64,000 bases of DNA from Trichodesmium sp002260545 (GCF_050016015.1 NZ_JBNHEQ010000302.1:49464-113463); one strand, 5' to 3'; positions 18,670 through 28,899 are shown, counted from the first letter of the stretch. Numbers and translations: made by a program. Notes: generated from the letters alone by a model not told the origin.

Positions 18670-20112
18670 ATGAATATTAGACAAGTTTTACCTGTAGGAG
18701 TAATCATAATTATTGGTACATTTGGAATTAGTAATATTTTTTCCCAAAGTAGCATTCGTACTTTAGAGAAATCTGCGGAATTGGTTGCTCATACTTATCA
18801 AGTTAAAGGTTTATTGAAGGGATTAGAAAAAAATTTAGTTGATGCAGAAACAGGACAACGGGGATTTATTTACTCTGGTCAAGAAAGTTTTCTCGAACCC
18901 TATAATTTAGCTCAAGAAACAATTGATGATAATTTCGAGGAACTTAAAGCTCAAATATCTGATAATCCTGAGCAACTAAAAAGATTGGCTGAAGTGGCAG
19001 ATTTAGCAGAATCTAAAATATCAGAGTTAAAAGAAACTATCAAATTAAAAAGAGCTGGTGAAGAAGAAAAATTAAGAGAATTAGTTCTATCTGGTTTAGG
19101 GAAAGAGATAATGGGTGAAATTCGGCAAAAAATTGATGAGATGATAGTAGTAGAAAACCAACTCCTGAAGGACAGAATAGAAAAAGCAGAAAATGATTTT
19201 AAGTTAGCAATAATTATTTCGTGGAGTAGTTTGGTGATAGTTGTAATAGTAAGTGTAATTATCATATTTTTGATTAATAAAATTGCCATTCAACCTATTA
19301 ATAATGTAGTTAATTTGATTGCCACTTCTGCTAATGAAATTGCTGCTACTATTGAACAACAGGAACGCAGCAGTTTTGTACAAGCTAATTCCGTTAATAC
19401 CACTACTAAAACTATGGATGAGTTGGGAATATTTTCTCGTCAGTCTTCCCAACAAGCAAATGCAGCTAATAATACTGCCCAGTTAGCTTTAGAAGCTGCA
19501 GAAAAAGGAAGCGATACTGTCATTGAAACATTTAATGCTATGAATAATTTAAAAGTAAAAGTTGAGGCGATCGCCTATCAAATTTTCAGATTAAGGGAGC
19601 AAACTAATCAAATTAGCAAAATTTCTCAGATGGTGAGTAACTTAGCAAATCAAACAAATATATTAGCTTTGAATGCGAAGGTAGAGGCGGTACATGGGGG
19701 AGAGAATAGTCAAGGTTTTTCTATTGTTGCTGCTGAAATTAAGAAATTGGCGGTACAGAGTAAATTATCTGCTGAAAAAATTAGAATTTTAGTGGAGGAA
19801 ATTCAAAACTCAATTCATTCAATAGTATTGGTAACTGAAGAAGGAACTAAAACGGTAGAGTTGGGGATGGAAATAACAGACAGAACAACTGAAGCTTTTT
19901 CCAGAATAATTGACTCTATAAACAATGTAGTTACCAATAATCAACAAATTTCTTTGAATATTCAACACCAAGCTAATGCTATTCAACAAGTGATAGAAGC
20001 AATGGAGAGTATTAATCAAGGATCAAAGGAAACGGCGTTAGGAATTGGTCAAACCCGGATAGGTATTGAGAATTTAAAGAAAGCTGCAGAACAGTTGAAA
20101 AATATAGTATAG
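18670..20112 (+). CDS. Methyl-accepting chemotaxis protein with CHASE3 sensor and altered signalling tip
   Basis: A 480-residue chemoreceptor. TM1 is at about residues 8-26. A periplasmic CHASE3-type four-helix domain follows (DAETGQRGFIYSG is its hallmark), then TM2 at about 180-203 and a long cytoplasmic coiled-coil MCP signal domain. No HAMP domain is evident. The hairpin tip reads LANQTNILALNAKVEAVHGGENSQGF, whereas the other receptors here have NAAVEAVRAGE. The conserved Arg and two Ala are therefore replaced, so trimer or CheA/CheW contacts may be altered. The TAG stop lies inside a family A repeat. It is the only receptor on the plus strand. Confidence 0.9.
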   Translation: MNIRQVLPVGVIIIIGTFGISNIFSQSSIRTLEKSAELVAHTYQVKGLLKGLEKNLVDAETGQRGFIYSGQESFLEPYNLAQETIDDNFEELKAQISDNPEQLKRLAEVADLAESKISELKETIKLKRAGEEEKLRELVLSGLGKEIMGEIRQKIDEMIVVENQLLKDRIEKAENDFKLAIIISWSSLVIVVIVSVIIIFLINKIAIQPINNVVNLIATSANEIAATIEQQERSSFVQANSVNTTTKTMDELGIFSRQSSQQANAANNTAQLALEAAEKGSDTVIETFNAMNNLKVKVEAIAYQIFRLREQTNQISKISQMVSNLANQTNILALNAKVEAVHGGENSQGFSIVAAEIKKLAVQSKLSAEKIRILVEEIQNSIHSIVLVTEEGTKTVELGMEITDRTTEAFSRIIDSINNVVTNNQQISLNIQHQANAIQQVIEAMESINQGSKETALGIGQTRIGIENLKKAAEQLKNIV

Positions 20113-20221
20113 CGCTACGGGCTAGGGAACAGGGAACAGGGAACAGGGAATAGGGAATAGTAAACTGTCAAAGGATTTCAGGATGCGCGAAATGTCAAAC
20201 ACCTTAATGCATAGTGCTATA
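20108..20221. repeat. Family A inverted-repeat element, copy 1
   Basis: 114 bp starting TATAGCGCTACGGGCTAGGG and ending TTAATGCATAGTGCTATA. It contains GGGAACA and GGGAATA heptamers, then GTAAACTGTCAAAGG. It overlaps the last codon of the upstream receptor gene: the TAG stop at 20110-20112 is part of the left terminal repeat. Confidence 0.75.
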
Positions 20222-20553
20222 TAAGGAGTGGTAAGTGGGGAAGTGGGGAGATAAAGTATCTTAGATTTTATAGTAGATATCCTTTTGACTAAAAAGATAG
20301 TTTCCAACCTAAAAAATTATATCTCTTGCAAAAGTTTTAATTAAATCAATTCAAAGATATAGCAATCCGCGCATAGTTTGTGATAAATCAAAAAGTAGAT
20401 AAAAAAACTGAAAGCCACCCCTGTTCCCTATTCCCTAAAAACGGTAAAATTTTTATACGCAAATAAAATAGGATTGCTATATAGAATAAACAATTTCATC
20501 CCCCCTATTCCCTATTCCCTATTCCCTATTCCCTGACTTCTGCAAGAAGTCTA
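20222..20553. other. Spacer with short repeats
   Basis: Convergent intergenic region. It contains CCCTATT heptamers at 20500-20533 and AT-rich DNA, and no gene is seen. Confidence 0.55.
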
Positions 20554-23073
20554 TTAAACCAATCTTTTTAAAGTTTCTAAAAGAATTTCTTGGTTAAAAC
20601 TATCTTTAGTAATATAGGCATTAGCTCCCACTTCTGCACCTTTTTGTTTATCTTCATCAGAAGATAAAGATGTTACTAAAATAATCGGTAATTCACTATA
20701 ATTTTTATTTTCTCTGATTTTAGCAGTTAAACTTAAACCATCCAAATTAGGCATTTGTATATCAGAAACTACTGCATCAAACGGACGATTTTGTAGTTTA
20801 TTAAAAGCATCCAATCCATCAACTGCAGTAACAACTTCATAACCAGCACTTTCCAGAATTCTCTTCTCTTGAGTTCTGGTAGAAATAGAATCTTCTGCTA
20901 ATAATATTAAATATTTTTTATTAACTATGTCAATTTCTTGATTATCTGATTGTTCAATCGAATAGTAACTTGGAACAGATGCAGATAATTTCCGCGCCGA
21001 CTTAAGCAAATCTTGAGGATTTAAAACCATACAAACATCACCAGTACCAAGAATAGTTGCACCAGCAACATTTCTCACCCGTTTCAATAATTTACTTTGG
21101 GGTTTAAGTACAACATCTTGTTCATCAATTAAGGTATCAACAAACAAACCTAATTTCTCACTACCTACCTTTAAAATAATACAAGAAATTTCCTCCTTAT
21201 CTGCGAATTCTGCTTGATGATTCACTGGAATTTCGAGTAAATCTGCTAATCTAGCAACTGATATTGGCTCATTATTAAAAATAATAGTATCTCTACCTTC
21301 AATAGTAAAAATTGATGTGATAGACACCATCAAACTTGTCTGAACATATTCAACTGGCAAAGCATAATAAGTATTTTTAATCCCCACAATTAATACATTT
21401 ATTGTGGCGAGAGAAGTGCTTAATACCAGTCTAATCAAACAGCCTTTTTTTGCTTGAGATTCTATAGAAATACTTCCTTTTAGTTCTTCTACATTTGTCT
21501 TGACTACATCTAAACCTATACCTCTACCAGAAACTTCAGTAACAAATTTTTTTGTGGAAAATCCAGGGGTAAAAATGAGAGATTGAATTTGTGTTTCTGT
21601 CATATAATTTAATTCAGATTCACTACAAACACCCCGTTTTATTGCTGTTTTTTTGATTTGCGCAATATCTAGCCCTTTGCCATCATCTATTACTTCAATT
21701 ATTACATTATTAGCAGTATTATATGCTCTTAATTTAATTGTAGCTACTTCTGATTTACCAAATTTTTTGCGTTCTTCAGGTGTTTCAATTCCATGATCCA
21801 CAGCATTCCGAATTATGTGCATTAAAGGGTCTTTCATCTGTTCAAGAATCCGCTTATCTGCTTTGGTAGCACCACCTTCAATTATTAGTTCTACTTTCTT
21901 ATTTTCTTGTCTCGCTAAATCTCTGACAACCCTGGGAAACATATTAAAAATAGTAGATAAAGGTAGCATTCGCAGGGTACGAACTCCGCTTTCTATTTCA
22001 TTAGTAATTAAGTCTAGTTTAGCAACGTCTTCATGGATAGAATTTCTGAGATTATTAATTAATAATCCTAGCTTTTCTAGCTGTTCTTCGGCTCGATGAT
22101 GATAGCTTTGTAATTGTTTGATGGAGTAATCATTAATAGTAGTGCTATTACTAACATTCATATCATGGATAACAAAGCGATTTTTAAATACATCTCGGCT
22201 CCATTCTTCCCACAAATTTGTGATTTCTTCAATTTCTGCTAGTCGGTGAGCAAGTCTAATTTGGGTGACAGTTAATTCCCCAGTTTGAGTCATTAATGAA
22301 TCTAGATTTCGGGTAGGTACTCGGACTGTCTCAATATGGTAAGAAGTTGATAAAGTATTTGAAGGTTGAACGGTGACACTACTTTTATTTAACTCTTTTT
22401 TAGTAAGAGATAAAGGTGATACAGGAGTGGGTTCTTCTGTATGGGTAGGAGTAGGTTCATTAATGTTATTTACTGGAGTATTTTCTGTGATTTTTTCTAC
22501 TTCTATTGTTGGGGATGATAAATCATTTTCATTGATTTTTAGCTCTACTATTTCTTCTTCTATTGGCTCTGCTATTTTTTCTTCTATTTCTGCTTCTTTT
22601 TGCGTTTCTATTTCTGCTTCTACAGGAGTAGTAACAGAGCTACTTTCTTGAGATTTTGAATCTGTTTTATTTTCCTCTTGTGATTGGGTATTAAGATTTT
22701 TAGCACCCATCAAATTTGCTAGTATCTGAACAGGATTTATATCTGATGGTTCTCCGGTAACTGCTTCCTGTACAAGTTTACGAATAGCATCTAATCCAAC
22801 TGAAAGGCGATCGCTTGTTTCTGGAGATATAACTTGCTCTCCTCGTTTAATTTCTCCTAACAAATGTTCTAGTTGATGAGCAATTTGTGATACATCTCTG
22901 ACACCTAACATTCCCGCATCACCTTTTAAACTATGAGCTTCTCGTAATAATTCTTCTAAATTTTCTAAGTCGTCTGGATGTTTTTCTAAATATAAGAAAC
23001 CTTCATCAAGTTTCTGGAGATGTTCTTCACTAGCAGTTTGAAATACTTCCCGAAGTTCAGCATCTTCTATCAT
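20554..23073 (-). CDS. cheA: CheA-type histidine kinase with C-terminal receiver domain
   Basis: An 839-residue hybrid CheA. The P1/Hpt domain has the phospho-accepting His47 in REAHSLKGDAGML. A long acidic Glu/Thr-rich linker (about 130-240) replaces a clear P2. P3 dimerisation helices (about 250-400) follow. The P4 ATPase has RNAVDHGIE, DDGKGL and GRGIGLDVV. The P5 CheW-like domain is next, then a receiver (about 715-839) with the phospho-Asp in VVSDIQMPNLDG and Lys in YITKDSF. It couples the receptors to CheB and CheY-like proteins. AAGGAG lies 7 nt before the ATG. Such CheA-REC hybrids are common in cyanobacterial Pix/Pil/Hmp systems. Confidence 0.95.
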   Translation of the reverse strand: MIEDAELREVFQTASEEHLQKLDEGFLYLEKHPDDLENLEELLREAHSLKGDAGMLGVRDVSQIAHQLEHLLGEIKRGEQVISPETSDRLSVGLDAIRKLVQEAVTGEPSDINPVQILANLMGAKNLNTQSQEENKTDSKSQESSSVTTPVEAEIETQKEAEIEEKIAEPIEEEIVELKINENDLSSPTIEVEKITENTPVNNINEPTPTHTEEPTPVSPLSLTKKELNKSSVTVQPSNTLSTSYHIETVRVPTRNLDSLMTQTGELTVTQIRLAHRLAEIEEITNLWEEWSRDVFKNRFVIHDMNVSNSTTINDYSIKQLQSYHHRAEEQLEKLGLLINNLRNSIHEDVAKLDLITNEIESGVRTLRMLPLSTIFNMFPRVVRDLARQENKKVELIIEGGATKADKRILEQMKDPLMHIIRNAVDHGIETPEERKKFGKSEVATIKLRAYNTANNVIIEVIDDGKGLDIAQIKKTAIKRGVCSESELNYMTETQIQSLIFTPGFSTKKFVTEVSGRGIGLDVVKTNVEELKGSISIESQAKKGCLIRLVLSTSLATINVLIVGIKNTYYALPVEYVQTSLMVSITSIFTIEGRDTIIFNNEPISVARLADLLEIPVNHQAEFADKEEISCIILKVGSEKLGLFVDTLIDEQDVVLKPQSKLLKRVRNVAGATILGTGDVCMVLNPQDLLKSARKLSASVPSYYSIEQSDNQEIDIVNKKYLILLAEDSISTRTQEKRILESAGYEVVTAVDGLDAFNKLQNRPFDAVVSDIQMPNLDGLSLTAKIRENKNYSELPIILVTSLSSDEDKQKGAEVGANAYITKDSFNQEILLETLKRLV

Positions 23074-23422
23074 AATTTACTCCTTAATAATGTAAGTTTA
23101 AATTCCAAATTTAAGGTAGATATTACCAATGGATAATTGATAATTGATAATTGATAATTAGGGTTTACTGATTAAATATCAAAGCATTTACAGGTAAAGG
23201 TTTTAGCCTGTTTAAATCTGGAAAAAGTACCTAGTTTTCAGCTCTTGATGCACGGTTCCCGAAAAATCAAAAAGTTAGCATTTCGCATCGTTGGGCAAAA
23301 AAAATTACTCTCCTCCTCCTCTATTCCCCTGCTCCCTACTCTCCCGCTCCCCTGCTCCTTAATATTGGTTTAATCAGTAAGAAAAAAAATTCTATTCCCT
23401 ATTCCCTATTCCCTATTCCCTA
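23074..23422. other. Spacer occupied by a family C element
   Basis: No gene. It holds a short TGATAAT run, the family C element below, and CCCTATT heptamers at 23393-23422. Confidence 0.6.
23155..23380. repeat. Family C inverted-repeat element, copy 2
   Basis: 226 bp starting TAATTAGGGTTTACTGATTA and ending GGTTTAATCAGTAA. It shares AAATATCAAAGCA, TCTGGAAAAAGTACC and AAAAAGTTAGCATTT with the other two copies, and carries CTCCC-rich units at 23318-23360. Confidence 0.65.
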
Positions 23423-25140
23423 TTAAACTATAGTTTTAAGTTTAAGTGCTGCTTCATAAAGTTCTTGGGTGCTAGTTGTAACTTGGGAAATACTCTGAGC
23501 TGTTTCACCAGCAACATAGTTAAGATTATTCATAGATTCTATTACTTTTTGAATAGCAACTGCTTGTTGTTCAGTATTCTGATAAATTTGCTGGTTACTC
23601 GCAAATAAATTAGAGACAACTTCTGTTAATTTTTTAAAAGTTTTTGCTGTGACTCGTGCTGTTTTGACAGTAGCATCTAATGTCTCTTTTCCCTCGTTTG
23701 TCACCTTAATATTAGAGTTAATTGCTGTTCGAATTTCTGGCACAATTCCATTAATTCTTTTTGCAGCTTCAGAGCTTTTATCTGCTAATTTCTGAATTTC
23801 TTTAGCGACAACAGCAAATCCAGTACCTTGCTCTCCAGCTCGTACAGCTTCTACTGCAGCATTTAGAGCTAAAATATTAGTCTGCATTGCTAAAGAACTT
23901 ACTAAATTTGCCAAGGTAGAAATATTACCAATTTGACTTGTTTGTTCACCAAGTTCCTGATTTTGTTGAGTAATACTATCAACAGTTTCTCTCAAAGTTT
24001 GCATTTGTACAAAATTTTTTTCTACCATTTTACTTCCTTCTTCAGCTAAGGTTAAAGCTTTACTTGCTCCTATTGCAACTGATTCTGCTTGTTGAGATAT
24101 TTCTTGAGAAGCTTCCCCTAAAGTAGTAATATTATTATTAGTTTCATTAGCAACTAATGACTGTTCAGATGTAATCTTTTCTTGCTGATTCATTGTAGAT
24201 AGTATTTGATGGGAAAAATTCGAGACATTATTAATTAAGTTTCTGACTATTTGAGCTATATTGATTATAGTCAACCATCCAATAGATAAAAAAGTTGTTA
24301 GGGAGAAAAATATAATTATCAAGGCTATAATTTTAAATTTATTTACGGCAGCAAATACAATTTTTTTCGGTAAATCATAGACTATAACTAAAAAATTATT
24401 AGGATTGCTTTCTCCTAAAAAAATAGTGTTGTAAGTAATCACACTATCTACGCCATCCACAATATCACTCTGACCCCTAGATAAAATTTTATTAGCTACT
24501 ACTTCTGAATAATATTTTGTAATTTTTTCGTCTGTATCTAATTCAAAACCCCATTCTTTTTGACTATCTGGATGATATAAATAGTAACCATCTTGATTTA
24601 AGATAAAATCCGTACCAAAATTATCTTGATTATCTTATTTTAGTTGTTCAAAAATACGTTCAACTCGCAAATTACCAATAATAATTCCTTGACGTTTTCC
24701 ATCTGCTGAAAATATAGGAGTTGCATATCTAATTGTTGGTTGATAAGGAGTTTCAATTTTTCCTTGTTCTCGATTAAGATTGATGGGAGAGATGTAAATT
24801 TCACCTAAATTTAGTTTCATAGTTTCTGTAAAATATTCTCTCTGTGCTTTATTTTGTAATTGTTCTTTGGGAATAGTTTTGATAGTCAAGCCATCAGAAT
24901 CCACCCGTAACATTTCATTGCCATTTTCATCTAAATAACGTAACTGCATATAATATGGTTTTGCTTCCTTAAATGCTGTAAAGATAACTCCTAATCGTTC
25001 TATCCAAACATTATAAGTAGAATTTGACTCCGAACTCGCTCAATTTTATCTTTTAAACTATTATGTTTTGTCTCATTATTACTACCACTAGCTAATACTA
25101 ATATTTGATTAGCTCCACTAGCAGCAAACGTAATTTATAC
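23423..25140 (-). pseudogene. Broken chemoreceptor gene (Cache-type sensor plus MCP signal domain)
   Basis: Three pieces of one receptor. The 3' part (23423-24634) is open and encodes the end of a Cache-type sensor (FILNQDGYYLYHPDSQKEWG), a membrane segment and a full MCP signal domain with NAAVEAVRAGE. It is separated from the upstream sensor piece (24635-25039, ...LGVIFTAFKEAKPYYMQLRY...) by a single in-frame TAA at 24635-24637. Further upstream the frame meets a TGA at 25040-25042; a different frame continues the same fold (FAASGANQILVLASGSNN), which indicates a frameshift near 25030. The N-terminal membrane anchor is absent. One nonsense codon, one frameshift and a lost 5' end make this a pseudogene, though the 3' part might be expressed from an internal ATG (24460). 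Confidence 0.85.
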
Positions 25141-25194
25141 CTATAACTCTATAACTAAATAAAATAACATAATTATAATCTATCAGACAATCAA

Positions 25195-26643
25195 TTAAAC
25201 TTGACTATTTAATTTCATAGCAGTTTCACTAAGTTTTTTTGTACCAATTTTTGTCTGATAAAGACCAGTTTTTGTTTGTTGAGCTGCAGAATGAAGAGCA
25301 TTCATAGCTTCAAGAATTTGTTGAATAGCTGTAGCTTGTTGTTGCACTATTAAAGCAATTTGTTGACTACTTAATGCACCTTCATTTGCTGCCTCCTTTA
25401 CACCACTAAATATCTCTACCATTTCCTGAGCAAGTTTCTCACTTTCAACAACATTTTGAGTTCCTTCCTGAGTAACTTTTACTGTTGATTTAATACTACT
25501 ATTAATATCAACAATTAAACCATCTATTTTCTCAACAGACTGTTTACTTTGATCTGCAAGTTTACGAATTTCACTAGCAACAACTGCGAAACCTTTACCA
25601 TTTTCTCCCGCTCTTACTGCCTCCACAGCAGCATTTAGGGCCAACATATTAGTCTGGTTAGCCAAATTACTAACTAAATTTGTAATATTACCGATCTGTT
25701 CAGTTTGCTCGCTTAATTTATTGGTTTGTTCAGCGATCGCTTCTACTGTATTTTTTAGTAAGTTCATTCTCTCTAGAGACTGCTCAACAGAATTAATACC
25801 TTCAGAGGCAAAATTAAGTGCATTTTTAGCTGTTGATGCTGCTAATTTTGCTTGCTTTGCTGTATTGTTTGAGGTAGCATTTAACTCTTCCATAGTAGTC
25901 GAAGTTTCAGTTACTGCTACAGCTTGTTTTTCTACCATTCTTTCTTGTTGTTCTGTGGCAGTAGCAATTTGAGTTGCATTCTCTGTAATAGTTAAAATTG
26001 TGTCTTTCAGGGTTTTATTAATAGAATTACTGAAAAACAAACCAAAAGGAGAGGCAATAATTGCAGCACTAACTAATAATAAGCCAAATATTAAGAGAGT
26101 TTGTTGATAAATTTGGCTGGCTTTTTTCCTTTCATTTGCTGCCTCTAAAGATTGTAAATAACTGAGTCTTTTAATTTTTTCTGTTAAAGGATCGATTACA
26201 TCATATAAATCAACAGAAAAGTTACTTAACTCAGACATATTTTCTGTTAACAATACTTGTTTTAGTTCCTGAATTCTTTTATTGGCAGGTTCTAATAAAC
26301 TTTCTACTTCTTGAACAAGCTGTTTTTCTGCTTCAGTAAAATAGGTTTGTTTGTAGGTAAGCCAATTCTTTTCTATTCTACTCATAGCTGCATTTATAGA
26401 TGCTAAAGCAGCTTCTGTTGTAATAATTTCGTGATGGGCTTTATTGGTAGCATCAATAATATAAATTGCATAACCATCTGAAACTAATTTGAGTTGTTCT
26501 AAGGGAATAACTCTATCATCATATATAGTCTGAATTTGTCTATCTATCCGGGAAAATGAATAGATAGAATAAGCTGCTATACATGATAAAATCAAACCAG
26601 GAATGAAAAAAAATCCATAGTAAATTTTTTGGGTTAATTTCAT
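25195..26643 (-). CDS. Methyl-accepting chemotaxis protein (four-helix-bundle sensor)
   Basis: A 482-residue receptor. TM1 (about 8-28) is followed by a 4HB_MCP-type periplasmic bundle (about 30-180) and TM2 (about 182-207). The cytoplasmic signal domain has a canonical tip, LANQTNMLALNAAVEAVRAGENGKGF. No HAMP domain is evident after TM2; the coiled coil starts almost at once with repeated EQQERMVEKQ-type heptads. It probably feeds CheA through the double-CheW protein of this island. The ligand cannot be predicted. It starts at ATG; upstream is a run of GGGAGTA heptamers and a toxin-antitoxin remnant. Confidence 0.9.
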   Translation of the reverse strand: MKLTQKIYYGFFFIPGLILSCIAAYSIYSFSRIDRQIQTIYDDRVIPLEQLKLVSDGYAIYIIDATNKAHHEIITTEAALASINAAMSRIEKNWLTYKQTYFTEAEKQLVQEVESLLEPANKRIQELKQVLLTENMSELSNFSVDLYDVIDPLTEKIKRLSYLQSLEAANERKKASQIYQQTLLIFGLLLVSAAIIASPFGLFFSNSINKTLKDTILTITENATQIATATEQQERMVEKQAVAVTETSTTMEELNATSNNTAKQAKLAASTAKNALNFASEGINSVEQSLERMNLLKNTVEAIAEQTNKLSEQTEQIGNITNLVSNLANQTNMLALNAAVEAVRAGENGKGFAVVASEIRKLADQSKQSVEKIDGLIVDINSSIKSTVKVTQEGTQNVVESEKLAQEMVEIFSGVKEAANEGALSSQQIALIVQQQATAIQQILEAMNALHSAAQQTKTGLYQTKIGTKKLSETAMKLNSQV

Positions 26644-26770
26644 TTTTTTAGGTAGTAGGGAGTAGGGAGTAGGGAGTAGGAAGAAAGAATTGATGATTTT
26701 TGTCAGATAATTGATTTTATTGTTTATTATTCGAGAGGTCTAGTAGAAATAGTTTTTCAGCCAACCCTAC

Positions 26771-26921
26771 TTAATAAACTTCATCGTGACTACCAATGTC
26801 TACAAACACAGCTTTTTGGTATTCTGTAAACTAGAATAAAATCCTATCATCATAATCTACCCTTAAACTCTAAAATTGCTTTAGTTTTCCAGAAATTTTG
26901 TGTGCTTTTAAGCTTGAATAG
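26771..26921 (-). pseudogene. Remnant of a RelE-like toxin gene
   Basis: Too broken to form an open frame. Reading one frame gives SSLKAHKISGKLKQF, a TAG, SLRVDYDDRILF, another TAG, then FTEYQKAVFVDIGSHDEVY and TAA. The string LKAHKISGKL...SLRVDYD...VDIGSHDEVY follows the C-terminal half of RelE/YafQ-like toxins found in cyanobacteria. The first TAG sits where those proteins have Trp. The N-terminal half is missing. The family assignment is from memory of such sequences. It follows the antitoxin remnant directly, as expected for a type II toxin-antitoxin pair. Confidence 0.6.
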
Positions 26922-26937
26922 AATAGGTCAATAGTGA

Positions 26938-27135
26938 ACTTTTATGATTTTTCTCATATCGTTAATATTGGAGGAAAACTTCAGCTCCCCTTTTTGTTGT
27001 TCAATTTGAGCTAACTGGAAATGCTCATAAATCTCTTCACGTCTTTCTGATATATTGTCTTAACAATAATTGAATTTCTTGCTTTTCATCCTTGGAAATA
27101 CTTTTGATTAGCTCAACCACGTCATTAAATATCAT
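26938..27135 (-). pseudogene. Frameshifted antitoxin remnant of a type II toxin-antitoxin pair
   Basis: The first frame from ATG at 27135 gives MIFNDVVELIKSISKDEKQ, then EIQLLLRQYIRKT and a TGA. The next frame continues RREEIYEHFQLAQIEQQKG, then ELKFSSNINDMRKI to a TGA at 26938. Joined, this matches the general form of a short cyanobacterial antitoxin with an ExxxLLxQYxREERREEIY core. One frameshift near 27045 breaks it. The toxin remnant lies 16 bp downstream. Confidence 0.6.
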
Positions 27136-27221
27136 GATTTTTTAGACCTCATTATACTCAATCAATTTGATCAATTATTATCATCTCTCTATTCCCTATT
27201 CCCTATTCCCTACTCCCTAAT

Positions 27222-28688
27222 TTATACAATAGACTTTAGCTCTGTACTAACTTCATTAAGTTTTTGAATCCCTTGTTGAATTTGCCCTAAACCACTCGCT
27301 GTTTCTTGCGCTCCTGTATTCAATTCATTCATCGCATCTACCACTTGCTTAATAGCGATCGCTTGTTGTTTAATATTAAGAGAAATTTGCTGATTATTTA
27401 ACACCACATTATTAATTGCATCTTTCACACCATTAAAAGTTTCGGCTGTTTGTTGAGCAATGTTTACTCCTAATTCTACATTTTTTGTACCTGCTTCTGT
27501 TGCCATAACTGTAGAATTAATTGATGTTTGAATATCAGAAACTAATGTATATATTTTCTCTGCTGACTTTCTACTTTCATCTGCTAATTTACGAATTTCA
27601 CTAGCAACAACACCAAAACCTTTACCATGTTCTCCAGCACGAACAGCTTCTACTGCTGCATTTAAAGCTAACATGTTAGTTTGATTAGCTAAGTCACCAA
27701 CAAGCTGAGAAATATTACCAATTTGATTTGTTTGTTCACTTAAACGAGTAATTTGTTGAGCGATAGCCTCTACTTTTTCACTTAAAGAACCCATCCCTTC
27801 TAAACTTGTATCTACCGCCTCTGTTCCCTCTTCAGCTAAAGCCAAAGCTTGTGTTGCTGCTCCGGCTGCAGCTTCCGCTTGTTCTGCTGTTGCTTGAGAA
27901 GAAGCACCTAATTCTTCCATAGTTGTAGTAGTTTCATTTACAGAAGTAGCTTGTTGAGCAGCAGTACCTTCTTGCTCAGTTATTGTAGCAGAAATTGCTG
28001 TAGAAAAATTGACTATATTTTCAGTTGTATTATTAATTATTTCACTAATCTTACTGGTAATTGCCACTCCCATAATTGCCGCAACAACTATCAACAATAT
28101 TGAGCCTATACCTAGCAACCATAACAAGACAATTAAACTATTTTTAGTTTCTTCTGTTTCGGCTTTAAGTAATCCTCTCTTTGTCGTCACAAATTCATTA
28201 TTTAATCTTTCAAATTCATCAAGTAATTGTTTACCTTGGAAAGTATTAAATAAAGCTACCGCCTCAGTTTGCTTACCCTCTTTTACCAATTTTATAACTT
28301 GATTAGCAAAAGATTGAAAATCATTTTTTACCTGCTCCATTTTGTCTAAACGTTCTTTGTTTTCAGGAACATCAATTGATGCCCTTACAGACTCAATAGT
28401 TGTATCTAACAACTTTAAAGCTTCATTATATTCTTCGATAAATACTCCTTCTTTAACAGCTAGATAACCACGAAAACTACTAACCATTTTTTCTTCATTT
28501 AATGTCACCTTGTTTATATCTAGAACTAGACCTTGTACTCTTTCAACTTCTTTTAAAGTCTCAAATACTTTATTAGCAGTCCCATAAACTACTCCTACTA
28601 GCCCCAGAAATAAAACCACAGGCACTGTATATCCTAAAAATAAAATGTTTTTAAATTTTAGTTTTTCCCACATAAATTTTTTTTCCAA
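27222..28688 (-). CDS. Methyl-accepting chemotaxis protein (CHASE3-like sensor)
   Basis: A 488-residue receptor. TM1 (about 15-34), a periplasmic helical domain resembling CHASE3 (RGYLAVKEGVFIEEYNEA), TM2 (about 187-210), then a MCP signal domain with tip LANQTNMLALNAAVEAVRAGEHGKGF and no obvious HAMP. It ends TELKSIV, as do several other receptors here. It is a close paralogue of the pseudogene upstream at 29398-30873. A 196-bp stretch covering the tip is identical between them at the DNA level, while the sensor domains differ substantially. Confidence 0.92.
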   Translation of the reverse strand: MEKKFMWEKLKFKNILFLGYTVPVVLFLGLVGVVYGTANKVFETLKEVERVQGLVLDINKVTLNEEKMVSSFRGYLAVKEGVFIEEYNEALKLLDTTIESVRASIDVPENKERLDKMEQVKNDFQSFANQVIKLVKEGKQTEAVALFNTFQGKQLLDEFERLNNEFVTTKRGLLKAETEETKNSLIVLLWLLGIGSILLIVVAAIMGVAITSKISEIINNTTENIVNFSTAISATITEQEGTAAQQATSVNETTTTMEELGASSQATAEQAEAAAGAATQALALAEEGTEAVDTSLEGMGSLSEKVEAIAQQITRLSEQTNQIGNISQLVGDLANQTNMLALNAAVEAVRAGEHGKGFGVVASEIRKLADESRKSAEKIYTLVSDIQTSINSTVMATEAGTKNVELGVNIAQQTAETFNGVKDAINNVVLNNQQISLNIKQQAIAIKQVVDAMNELNTGAQETASGLGQIQQGIQKLNEVSTELKSIV

Positions 28689-28899
28689 TTAGTTAATTAT
28701 TTATTTCTGATTTGTAAGCATTCAGCATTCAGCAGTCAGCTATCAGCTATTACAAGGAGGAAGAAATACTGAGCTTGAGTATCATCTTTTACTTGCTCGA
28801 TACCTGAATTTAATCCAAGCTTCGACTGGACGAATCTCTGGTTGAAAATTTAGTAGAGGTCAAACGAATGCTAGTTATCAAAAGCACGTTTTTGAAATT

